NCBI RefSeq assembly: GCF_000832015.1
Contig: NZ_JXCJ01000001.1
Location: 1,017,706-1,081,705, forward strand
Direction of reading: 5' to 3'
Origin: Gilvimarinus agarilyticus
GTDB lineage: Bacteria > Pseudomonadota > Gammaproteobacteria > Pseudomonadales > Cellvibrionaceae
DNA length: 64,000 bases
Shown here: in pieces, positions 48,548 to 56,792 of the stretch
Layout: each line of letters opens with the position of its first letter
Numbering within the stretch: the first letter of the stretch is position 1
The notes under the pieces: generated by a model
Told to the model about the DNA's origin: nothing
Seen by the model: the letters and a program-made list of their open reading frames with translations, nothing else
Database searches by the model: none
Made by a program: the position numbers and the translations under genes

Positions 48548-49993
48548 TTAATGATTAAACATTCCCGCATTTAACCACAGGTGCATGGCGACACTGGCGG
48601 CATAGCCGAGGGCGATGACCGGGGTCCACTTTAGGTGACCGAAAAAGGTGTACTTGCCTCGCGCTTGCCCCATCAGGGCCACACCGGCCGCTGAACCGAT
48701 GGACAGCAGGCTACCACCAGTGCCGGCAGTCAGGGTGATGAGCAGCCAGTGGCCGTGAGACATCTCAGGCTCCATGGTTAGCACCGCAAACATCACCGGG
48801 ATATTATCAATCACCGCCGATGCTACACCCAGGATAATATTGGTTTGGGTAGCGCCGAAGCCGGTGTATAAGATGTCCGACATGTAGGCCAAATACCCCA
48901 TATAGCCTAAACCTCCGACACACATAACGACGCCATAGAAGAATAATAACGTGTCCCATTCGGCGCGGGCGACTTTACTGAATACATCAAAAGGCACCAC
49001 ACCCCCTAAGCGTTCCAGCGCTTGCTGGTCGCCGGCGCGCTCGGCCAGCGCGCGCTTGCGGGCCAGTGAACCGGGCAGCGTGCGACGCAAGAAGTAGCCA
49101 AAAAATTGCAGGTAACCAAGGCCCGTCATCATGCCCAGTACCGGCGGCAAATGCAGTACCAGGTGGCAGAGTACGGCGGTGGCAATGGTGAGCAAAAATA
49201 AGCCCATGATGCGCAAAGCGCCGCGCTTTAGCTCGACCTCTTCTTCTACTGCAACAGGTTTACGGTTTTCGACAAAAAAGCTCATGATGGCCGCAGGGAC
49301 TAAAAAGTTAACCAGCGACGGCACAAACAGCACTAAAAACTCCTGAAACTCTACAATACCCGCTTGCCATACCATCAGGGTGGTAATGTCACCAAACGGG
49401 CTAAAGGCGCCGCCGGCATTGGCCGCTACCACCACGTTAATGCAGCACAAGTTGATAAAGCGGGTATCGTCGCCGGCGACTTTCATAATAACCGCACACA
49501 TCAACAGTGCCGTGGTGAGGTTGTCGGCGATGGGCGAGATAAAAAACGATAAGAAGCCGGTTAGCCAAAACAGGGTTTTGTAGTTAAAGCCTTTGCGGAC
49601 CATCCAGGCGCGCAGCACATCAAATAGCCGGCGCTCCTCCAGGGCGTTGATGTAGGTCATCGCCACCAGCAAAAACAGCATAAGCTCGGCAAACTCGAGC
49701 AAGGTGTGACGAAAGGCGTGCTCGGCCTCGTGGGGCAGCCCCGCTTGGGTGTAAGTCCAGCCAATGAGCATCCAGATGATACCGGCGGCGACCAGCACGG
49801 GCTTGGATTTACGCAGGTGCAGTTTTTCTTCCAGCATCACTACGATGTAGGCGATGGCGAACAGAATTAATGCGAAATAACCGATACCTGTGTGGGTCAG
49901 GTTAATTTCGCCAGTGGCGGCGAATGCGGTGGGTGATACAACACACAAACATATCCCCAAAAACGCCAATGCGCGGGAGTGTAGGTTAGACAT
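48548..49993 (-). CDS. nhaD: NhaD-type sodium/proton antiporter
   Basis: The 481-residue membrane protein has about 12 helices and the NhaD/ion-transporter signature ISPIADNLTTALLMCAVIMKV (about 154-174), then AGGAFSPFGDITTLMVWQAG (about 195-214) and, near the end, VIDNIPVMFAVLTM. It exports Na+ or Li+ in exchange for protons and is common in marine and alkaliphilic bacteria. A signal-like hydrophobic stretch begins the protein (FLGICLCVVSPTAFAA). No regulatory gene is adjacent. Confidence 0.95.
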   Translation of the reverse strand: MSNLHSRALAFLGICLCVVSPTAFAATGEINLTHTGIGYFALILFAIAYIVVMLEEKLHLRKSKPVLVAAGIIWMLIGWTYTQAGLPHEAEHAFRHTLLEFAELMLFLLVAMTYINALEERRLFDVLRAWMVRKGFNYKTLFWLTGFLSFFISPIADNLTTALLMCAVIMKVAGDDTRFINLCCINVVVAANAGGAFSPFGDITTLMVWQAGIVEFQEFLVLFVPSLVNFLVPAAIMSFFVENRKPVAVEEEVELKRGALRIMGLFLLTIATAVLCHLVLHLPPVLGMMTGLGYLQFFGYFLRRTLPGSLARKRALAERAGDQQALERLGGVVPFDVFSKVARAEWDTLLFFYGVVMCVGGLGYMGYLAYMSDILYTGFGATQTNIILGVASAVIDNIPVMFAVLTMEPEMSHGHWLLITLTAGTGGSLLSIGSAAGVALMGQARGKYTFFGHLKWTPVIALGYAASVAMHLWLNAGMFNH

Positions 49994-50318
49994 TAGTGGC
50001 TACCAGATTTTTAGTTTTTGACGGGGGTGCGCGGGTAGGGGTCTAGGCCTCCGGGTGCACCAATAACGCGCACGCATATTACCATAGTGTTTCAGCGCCG
50101 GCAGCTGGTAAAGCAAGCTGTTATAGGCGTTTGATGGCCTATATTTATGTGTTGAGCCGATGAAAGCGCTACCATCCACATTTTTATTGTTTGCCGTCGC
50201 CTCATGTCGCATTTGCGGAGTGAGCGCCAACACAATGTTGCTTGAATCACATTTTGCAAAAAACGCTAGTGCTATGGTGGTCGCAATCCAAACAAAAACA
50301 CCGATACCGGAGCTCGCT
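49994..50318. other. Intergenic region, nhaD to the 158-aa gene
   Basis: About 325 bases separate the divergent nhaD and the next gene. I see no conserved gene or RNA. An in-frame extension of the downstream gene back to 50160 lacks a ribosome site and reads as a cysteine-containing pseudo-signal, so the region is taken as the two promoters. Confidence 0.45.
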
Positions 50319-50795
50319 ATGTTGTTTAATCGCAAAAGCCCACAAGCCGCCACCGAAACACAGCGTCACGCTGGTGCCAGTGCCGCGCGCGTGGCTCCCG
50401 CTTCAGCTAGCCCAGCCGCCGGTGCGTTTACCAACAAACGCGATAAACGCATTGCCGACGTTCCCGTCTCTCGCCTAAGTACCCACGCCAGCTGGCAGCC
50501 AGCGGGTAACTGGAGTGGGATTTTTGAGTTGGCGGTATGGTTGCGTTTGCCTCAGGGTACTGATCACCCGCTCCAGTTAGCACTTCGCTATACCGACCAA
50601 AAGGGTGAAAAAACCGTCTTGGTAGATATTTGCAAGCCGGGCACCTATAAAAGCGCTTTGCTGAACGGCAGTGTCACCATCGAGGCGCAGGGGCGTGTGC
50701 GCGATATGGGGCTGTTTTTACTTGGCCTGCCTGGCGATATTCCTATGGGGCTTGAGGAGTGGCACTTCTTGCCACAGTTAAAGCGGGCGGTGTAA
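50319..50795 (+). CDS. Conserved-looking hypothetical protein (158 aa)
   Basis: ATG 50319 has GGAG at 50309-50312 with a six-base gap. The product has an alanine-rich, probably disordered start (about 8-48) and a folded-looking C-terminal part (about 65-158) with alternating strands: GNWSGIFELAVWLRLPQG, LALRYTDQKGEKTVLVDI, VTIEAQGRVRDMGLFLLGLP. There is no signal peptide or membrane helix. I do not recognise the family. The beta-rich end could be a binding domain. Confidence 0.6.
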   Translation: MLFNRKSPQAATETQRHAGASAARVAPASASPAAGAFTNKRDKRIADVPVSRLSTHASWQPAGNWSGIFELAVWLRLPQGTDHPLQLALRYTDQKGEKTVLVDICKPGTYKSALLNGSVTIEAQGRVRDMGLFLLGLPGDIPMGLEEWHFLPQLKRAV

Positions 50796-51017
50796 CCGTC
50801 CGTCCTTCCCGTTTCTGTTAGTGAGTCTTTAATCCCTCCGGCGTCTTCCTTGGCGCCCGCCAGCCCGTAGGTTTGGCGTGTATTTCTTTATCCTCCTGCT
50901 ATACTCTTAACGACGTTGCGCTACCACTGAGCTGTGTGGAGGCTTTAGCCTCACCTAGGGATGATCATTAGCCGTTCAAACAATAAACGCGCACCGGTAC
51001 AAAAAGGACCAAGCCGG

Positions 51018-52271
51018 ATGATATTTCGCTGCAATCAAATCTTAAAAATACTGTTAGCACTGGTGCTGGGACAAAGCGGTTGGAGCGTCGCCGAGCCCGG
51101 TGATCAGGACGTGCGTGTGGTGTTGGGCACTAATACCCCCTCGGCTTACGGCGCTGAGAAAACTCCCAACAGTTTGGGGCACTCGGCCGATCTCGTACGC
51201 TGCGTGATCGCACAGTTACCCTATGAGCTCAGTTTGCATGTGCAACCCTGGCGACGTGTGCAGCAAGAGGTGCTAACCGGCGCCTCTGACGGCTTTTTTA
51301 CGGCTATGTCAGACCCCCAGGTAGATCAGTACGCACGCCTGACTGACCCATTGGTGCTGGAAAAGTGGTATTGGTTTACCCGTTCAGATACTACTGCCGC
51401 CGACCCACGCCGCTTACGTACCGGCACTATACTCGGCAGCCAGCAGCAGCTTTGGTATCAGCTAAACGGTTACTCAAGCGCGTTATCGGCACAAGATTTA
51501 CCCCAACTGATTAAACTGTTATTGGCCAAACGTATTGATGTGATTTTGGCCGACCGTGAGCACTTTACCGAAGCGGCCAATGCTCTGGGGGTTGCTGCCG
51601 AGCGTTACCAATCGCACTTTTTTCGCTATGTTCCTTTGGGGGTTTATCTGGGGCTGGATTTCTTAGCCGAAAACAAAGGGTTCATTGAGCGCTTTAACCA
51701 AAAAATACCTCAGTGTGTGCCCGAGGGTTTTGCGCTTAGCCCCCATGAGGAGACGTTAATCCGCGAGCGCATTGAGCCTATGGTAAACCAGTGGCGAGAG
51801 TCTCCGGTTTTGCTTACAACACTGGCTACTTACAACCAGCAGCGCGTTGAGCTAACCGACTCCCATATCCAACAGGCCGATTTGCAGTGGCGACAGGCAT
51901 ATCAAAAGGCTGATACTGATACGCTTGATGCAATGCTTGCGCCCGAACTTATGGGTGACTTACCAGGCTGGGGCGAGAATGACCGCCTTGGGTATGTCAG
52001 TGAAATTATCGTGACGGGTGCGAGAGGCTTAAACCTCGCTGTTGCGCCTTATAGCTCAGATTATTGGCAGGGCGACGAGGCCAAGTTCCGCCGTACAATG
52101 AGCTTGCCTTCGGGACAGTGGTTTTTCTCTGAGGTGGTGTTTGACAGCTCGAGTCGCCATTTTCAGGTGCAAGTGAGTTTGCCGCTTTTACTCGAAGGCG
52201 AGCGCGCCGGGGTATTAACCGTCGGAGTCGATATTGAGCGCGTGTTACACGCCGCTGACGGGCAGCCCTAA
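51018..52271 (+). CDS. Periplasmic binding protein (SBP_bac_3-like) with an added C-terminal sensory-like domain
   Basis: The 417-residue product has a signal peptide (cleavage near VAEPGD) and an N-terminal amino-acid-binding-protein-like domain (about 25-235). VVLGTNTPSAYG, CVIAQLPYELSLHVQPWRRVQQEV and DGFFTAMSDPQVDQYARLTDPL match that superfamily. A further domain (about 285-415) has QADLQWRQAYQKADTDTLDAM and LPSGQWFFSEVVFDSSSRHFQVQVSLPL, with LTVGVDIERVL at the end, resembling a PDC/Cache strand pattern. No membrane helix or kinase follows, so it would be a free periplasmic protein. ATG 51018 is favoured over 50961 because the signal peptide starts there. Confidence 0.72.
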   Translation: MIFRCNQILKILLALVLGQSGWSVAEPGDQDVRVVLGTNTPSAYGAEKTPNSLGHSADLVRCVIAQLPYELSLHVQPWRRVQQEVLTGASDGFFTAMSDPQVDQYARLTDPLVLEKWYWFTRSDTTAADPRRLRTGTILGSQQQLWYQLNGYSSALSAQDLPQLIKLLLAKRIDVILADREHFTEAANALGVAAERYQSHFFRYVPLGVYLGLDFLAENKGFIERFNQKIPQCVPEGFALSPHEETLIRERIEPMVNQWRESPVLLTTLATYNQQRVELTDSHIQQADLQWRQAYQKADTDTLDAMLAPELMGDLPGWGENDRLGYVSEIIVTGARGLNLAVAPYSSDYWQGDEAKFRRTMSLPSGQWFFSEVVFDSSSRHFQVQVSLPLLLEGERAGVLTVGVDIERVLHAADGQP

Positions 52272-52436
52272 ACCATACAAAGTTCACACGTTTTTTGTAA
52301 ACTTTGCACAAAATCTCCCGCCGTCCGGCGAATTCCTCTCGCCAATAGCCGGTTTAGCGCCGTGTTAAACCGGCCCCGTTTTTGCTCTTAGAAGTGCAGG
52401 TACTAATGGATTCAACCTCACTCTGCAGAGTTTACT

Positions 52437-54938
52437 ATGACGGATACCCCCCACAAGCCCATCGTAATTATCACCGGCTGCGCCGGCAATCTTGGCAGCA
52501 GTTTGGTTAAGACACTGAAAAGTGATTACACCGTTGTCGGCCTTGATCGCGACGAGTCCCCCTTGGCTGATGCTAATTATCAGGTTGACCTCACCTCCTC
52601 AGATTCTGTACAGCTCGCACTCGAACGTTTTGCGGGTGACTACGACAAGACGGTTGCGGCGGTGATACACCTGGCAGCCTATTTTGATTTCTCTGGCGAG
52701 CACTCGCCCCTGTACGACGCCGTGAATGTACAGGGCACCAAACACTTGTTGCAAGCGCTTACCGATTTCAGCGTCGGGCGCTTTATTTACTCGGGCACGA
52801 TGCTCGTTCACAAGCCCGGTGTACCCGGGCAAAAAATTACCGAACAAACCCCCATCGAGCCGGGCTGGGCCTATCCCGAATCTAAGGCGGCTACCGAAGC
52901 GGTTATTCGAGAGCACGCTTCGATGCCGTTTAGTTTGCTGCATCTGGCTGGCCTGTACGATGAACAAACGGCCGTCCCCACCTTGTCGCACCAAATTGCA
53001 CGGATTTATGAAGATAGCTTAAAAAGCCACGTGTATGCCGGCAATGTTGGTGCGGGCCAGGCGTTTATCCACCGTGATGACTTAATGGCGCTGTTTGCGA
53101 AGGTGGTTGCTAAGCGCAGTGATTTGCCCCGCGAGCACGTTGTGCTGGCCGGCGAAGAGCACGCCTTAAGTTATGAGGCCCTGCAAAACCGAATTGGTGC
53201 GCTGCTGCATGGCGAAGATGATTGGTACACCCGCGCGGTGCCGGAGGGTGTGGCAAAGATGGGCGCTTGGCTGGAGGAGCGCACGGAGCCGGTAGTACCG
53301 GATGATTTTGATAAAGGCGAAAAGCCATTTATTCGCGCTTTTATGATTGATATGGCCTCTGACCACTACGAGCTCGACTGCTCCCGCGCAAAACAAGAGC
53401 TGGATTGGCAGGCCGAAAAAAATGTCTATGATGAACTCGAAACCCTGATCAAAAGTTTACGGTCAGACCCGCTTAAGTGGTACAACGCTAATGGTATCAC
53501 CCCACCGGACTGGATGACCTCGGCGGCGCAAAAGAAAAAAAATCCCGATAAATTACTGCGCGATTATAAAGAGCAAACCCAGCGGGCGCACTACCGTAAT
53601 TTATGGGCGCCATTTTTAACCATCGCTCTGGGTACCTGGCTGTTAACCTCGCCGGAAGCCATGGGATATGGGGATACATGGATGGCGCTAAGCGATCGGA
53701 TCAGCGGTGGTTTGCTGGCCCTGTTTGGAGCGCTAGCCATCAGCTGGCGAATGCGTGCGGTACGCTGGGCGAGCGTATTGGTGGGCTTGTGGCTTATGTT
53801 TGCGCCGCTGGTGTTTTGGACACCGAGTGCCGCCGCTTACCTAAACGGCACGGTTATCGGCATGCTGGTAATCGGGTTTGCCGCGCTAGTGCCGCCCATT
53901 GTCGGGGTGTCGCCGGCGGCGGCCATGAGTGGGCCGACCGTGCCACCGGGTTGGAGTGTTAACCCGTCCAGCTGGTTTCAGCGTGCCCCTATTATCGCCT
54001 TAGCGTTAGTGGGCTTTTTTATCTCCCGCTATTTAACAGCGTATCAACTGGGGCATATCGATGGCGTGTGGGAGCCCTTTTTTAGCGGCCCCAATGCACC
54101 CGATAAAAACGGTACCGAAGAAATCATTACCTCCAGTGTTTCCGAGGCCTGGCCTGTGCCCGATGCGGGACTTGGGGCACTGACTTACGCGCTCGAAATT
54201 TTAACTGGGTTGCTCGGCTCCACCCGTCGCTGGCGCACTATGCCGTGGCTGGTAGTGTTGTTTGGTTTTATGATTGTACCGCTTGGTATAGTTTCGATTA
54301 CCTTTATTATTATCCAGCCGATTGTTATCGGCACCTGGTGCACCTTATGTTTGATTGGAGCCTTGGCGATGCTGGTACAGATTCCTTATTCGCTGGATGA
54401 GCTCATTGCGACTGGGCAGTTTTTAAAACGTTGTAAACGAGCCGGCAAACCCGTGCTAAAAATCTTCTTTGTGGGTGATACCGATGAAGGCGATAACCGT
54501 AATGAGCCCGATGACTTTACCCGCCATCCTTGGGTAGTTATCAAAGACATGGTCGGTGGAGGCGTGACGATTCCGTTTAGCATGTTAGCGGCTATCGCGA
54601 TTGGCCTATGGTTGATGTTTACGCGGATAACGCTGGGACACAGTGGTCAGCTGGCTAACTGGGAGCATCTAATCGGCGCGTTGGTCGTCACCGTGAGTGT
54701 CTGTGTTTTTGCCGAGGTCGCCAGGCCCCTGCGTTATGGATTAATCGTGTTAGCTCTGATGCTATTGCCAGCGCCCTTCTTTGCTGGTGCTGGCTTGGTG
54801 GCTTATTTAAGCTCGGGAATTTGCGCGGTGGCACTTATCGCTTTGGCGCTTGTGCCGTTATCGGTGAGAGGGCAGTACAGCCAGTGGAATCAATTGTTGC
54901 AGCGAGAAAAATTGCTTGATGATGCCTCATTAAAGTGA
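52437..54938 (+). CDS. SDR-SPW-VKOR-SPW multidomain membrane protein
   Basis: This 833-residue protein fuses four parts. Residues 1-345 are an extended SDR (NAD(P)-dependent epimerase-like) with GCAGNLG at 14-20 and YxxxK at Tyr146/Lys150. Residues about 385-490 hold two pairs of membrane helices with SPW-repeat features. Residues about 515-650 resemble a vitamin K epoxide reductase domain with a CxxC (Cys635/Cys638, in GTWCTLCLIGA). A last SPW-like pair (about 705-815) ends the protein. The SDR should face the cytoplasm and the CxxC the membrane or periplasm. The arrangement suggests NAD(P)H-linked electron flow to a quinone or disulfide, but the reaction is not known. A second redox-loop cysteine pair is not evident. 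Confidence 0.83.
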   Translation: MTDTPHKPIVIITGCAGNLGSSLVKTLKSDYTVVGLDRDESPLADANYQVDLTSSDSVQLALERFAGDYDKTVAAVIHLAAYFDFSGEHSPLYDAVNVQGTKHLLQALTDFSVGRFIYSGTMLVHKPGVPGQKITEQTPIEPGWAYPESKAATEAVIREHASMPFSLLHLAGLYDEQTAVPTLSHQIARIYEDSLKSHVYAGNVGAGQAFIHRDDLMALFAKVVAKRSDLPREHVVLAGEEHALSYEALQNRIGALLHGEDDWYTRAVPEGVAKMGAWLEERTEPVVPDDFDKGEKPFIRAFMIDMASDHYELDCSRAKQELDWQAEKNVYDELETLIKSLRSDPLKWYNANGITPPDWMTSAAQKKKNPDKLLRDYKEQTQRAHYRNLWAPFLTIALGTWLLTSPEAMGYGDTWMALSDRISGGLLALFGALAISWRMRAVRWASVLVGLWLMFAPLVFWTPSAAAYLNGTVIGMLVIGFAALVPPIVGVSPAAAMSGPTVPPGWSVNPSSWFQRAPIIALALVGFFISRYLTAYQLGHIDGVWEPFFSGPNAPDKNGTEEIITSSVSEAWPVPDAGLGALTYALEILTGLLGSTRRWRTMPWLVVLFGFMIVPLGIVSITFIIIQPIVIGTWCTLCLIGALAMLVQIPYSLDELIATGQFLKRCKRAGKPVLKIFFVGDTDEGDNRNEPDDFTRHPWVVIKDMVGGGVTIPFSMLAAIAIGLWLMFTRITLGHSGQLANWEHLIGALVVTVSVCVFAEVARPLRYGLIVLALMLLPAPFFAGAGLVAYLSSGICAVALIALALVPLSVRGQYSQWNQLLQREKLLDDASLK

Positions 54939-54941
54939 GGC
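54924..54941. terminator. Palindrome across two overlapping stop codons
   Basis: GCCTCA (54924-54929), TTAAAG, TGAGGC (54936-54941) form a perfect 6-bp hairpin. It contains the stop of the SDR-SPW-VKOR gene (ends 54938) and that of the convergent acyl-CoA gene (ends 54930). The genes overlap by nine bases. It may serve as a small terminator for both. Confidence 0.5.
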
Positions 54942-56792
54942 GAGCGCGCCCAGTAGCAACCATTGGTAAAGCTTGTCTTTAACGCGTTTAGGTTGAGCTA
55001 ATTGCATCCGTTTCAGTTCGGGTGCATGGGCCTGCCGTGAGCTCTTCATGCCGCGCAACAGTAGTTGTAGGCTTTGCAGGTTAGGGCCGATACGCGCAGA
55101 TAACACCGTTAAGGCGCGGCTCAGATTTTGTTCGGCGGGCGTGAAATCACTCCCGAGCGGAAAAGGCTGTAGTAACCCTGCCTCAAACGCGTGCTGGATC
55201 GACGCGTGCAAACGCTCTGGGGTGTTGTTCCGGTGGGCGCTTGGGACCTCATAGTGCTTGGGGAGTTTGCCACGCTCTTTCGCGTCTTTTACCAACGACG
55301 GCTGAAAACGTGAGTCAGCGATTTCGATCATGGCGGCAATGGTGTCGGCATCACTTTTACCGCGTAAGTCTGCCACACCGTACTCGGTAACCACTATGTC
55401 GCGTAAATGTCGTGGAATGGTCGTGTGGCCATAGTGGCTGACAATATTCGAAGAGAGTTTGCCGCCGCGTTGGCGAGTAGCGCGCACCGTGATGATAGAG
55501 CGCGCGTCTTTTAACGCATGAGCTTGAGCGACAAAATTGTACTGCCCCCCAACACCGCTAATGACCTTGCCATTTTCAAGTCCGTCTGAGGTGGCTGCAC
55601 CATCGGTACTAACCATCATGGCGCAGTTAATAAAGCGCGCTTGTTGGCGCCCTTCGCGTTTATCAGCTTCGCTGGCCAACGGATGGTCGTAGACGTCATT
55701 AATAAAGTTAATGGGCATCATGGCAATCTGTTCGCGCTTGATTTGTGCTAAGCCTTGCAGCTGTCGGTAAAATAGCGGGCTGCCCATAATAAAACCCGCG
55801 TGCAGGCAGTACCCATCGACACTACGTGTTAAAATGCCCTGCTCCATCAGCTCAAGAAAGCCCTCTACGAGCATCTCGCTAAGTCCGTATAGCCCTTGGC
55901 TAAAAGGTTCATCTTCACCGTGGGGCCAAGTTCTCGAGCAACCTAGTTGCTCCGCGATTGCTTTAAATTCATGGGGTGATTTGTGTCGCAATACCAGCGC
56001 CGAAGCAATCGCGTCACCTATCGAGCCAATCCCAATTTGCAAGGTTCCGCCGTCTTTAATTAGTCGCGCACAGTGTAGTGCGATGGCATGGTCGGCGTAG
56101 CTCACCGGTTGGTGCGGCGGCATAAAAAGCGAAAAATCGTAAGCGGGGTCGTCAAGTACTAAGTCCAACTCGGCGCTTGGGCGAATGGCCGCCCCTCCTA
56201 AATAGGGCAGTTGCCGATTTACTTGCGCGGCCATTATAAACTTGGCCTCGCCCCGACTGCGCTTTTCCAGCAAATCGACGCTAATGTCGGGATTACAGCT
56301 TAAGCTGTAGTGTTCGCCGAGTGACCCGTCGGCTTGCTCGGGAGCGATTTGCTGGGTGATCACATTAACCCCGGCATTTAATAAATAATCGAGTGCTTCG
56401 GTGTAGTTAATGGATGTGTAGTTTTGTTGCGCGGTATTGCAACCGAGCCAGGCGGCTGGCTGTAAAAAAAATTCTGTTACCGAGATGTTGTCGGGTAGCG
56501 TCGCGTTCTTTAGTGCCTGGGCGTAGGCGAGGCGAGGATAACCATTAAAAAAACGCGGGGCGATGGGCTGTAAAAAACGCCGCCCCAACTCGTTGGGTGC
56601 GCTTGGTGGCTCCAGCGTTAAGGCGGTATAAATATCAAGCGTGATGCTGCCATCGTTGCAGGCTAGCTGATACAAGGCATTTACCAAATGGTTGGCCTTG
56701 CCCAACCCGAGCGGCAGGCCCAGCACAATGTGCTTGCCCACGCGCTCGACGATCTGTTCGGCAATGGCCTCGGGTGTGGGATGTTGCTGCAT
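54930..56792 (-). CDS. Acetyl-CoA hydrolase/transferase family protein
   Basis: The 620-residue protein belongs to the class I CoA-transferase / acetyl-CoA hydrolase family. Landmarks are VLGLPLGLGKANHLVNALYQ, LQIGIGSIGDAIASALVL, ISGVGGQYNFVAQAHALKD, IVSHYGHTTIPRHLRDIVVTEYGVADLRGKSD and, before the last quarter, SRFQPSLVKDAKERGKLP. It is longer than the usual 500-550 residues because of an extra C-terminal helical region. It could move CoA between acetate and other acids, or hydrolyse acetyl-CoA. It is third in the fatty-oxidation operon and overlaps the upstream gene by one base. Confidence 0.87.
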   Translation of the reverse strand: MQQHPTPEAIAEQIVERVGKHIVLGLPLGLGKANHLVNALYQLACNDGSITLDIYTALTLEPPSAPNELGRRFLQPIAPRFFNGYPRLAYAQALKNATLPDNISVTEFFLQPAAWLGCNTAQQNYTSINYTEALDYLLNAGVNVITQQIAPEQADGSLGEHYSLSCNPDISVDLLEKRSRGEAKFIMAAQVNRQLPYLGGAAIRPSAELDLVLDDPAYDFSLFMPPHQPVSYADHAIALHCARLIKDGGTLQIGIGSIGDAIASALVLRHKSPHEFKAIAEQLGCSRTWPHGEDEPFSQGLYGLSEMLVEGFLELMEQGILTRSVDGYCLHAGFIMGSPLFYRQLQGLAQIKREQIAMMPINFINDVYDHPLASEADKREGRQQARFINCAMMVSTDGAATSDGLENGKVISGVGGQYNFVAQAHALKDARSIITVRATRQRGGKLSSNIVSHYGHTTIPRHLRDIVVTEYGVADLRGKSDADTIAAMIEIADSRFQPSLVKDAKERGKLPKHYEVPSAHRNNTPERLHASIQHAFEAGLLQPFPLGSDFTPAEQNLSRALTVLSARIGPNLQSLQLLLRGMKSSRQAHAPELKRMQLAQPKRVKDKLYQWLLLGALASL

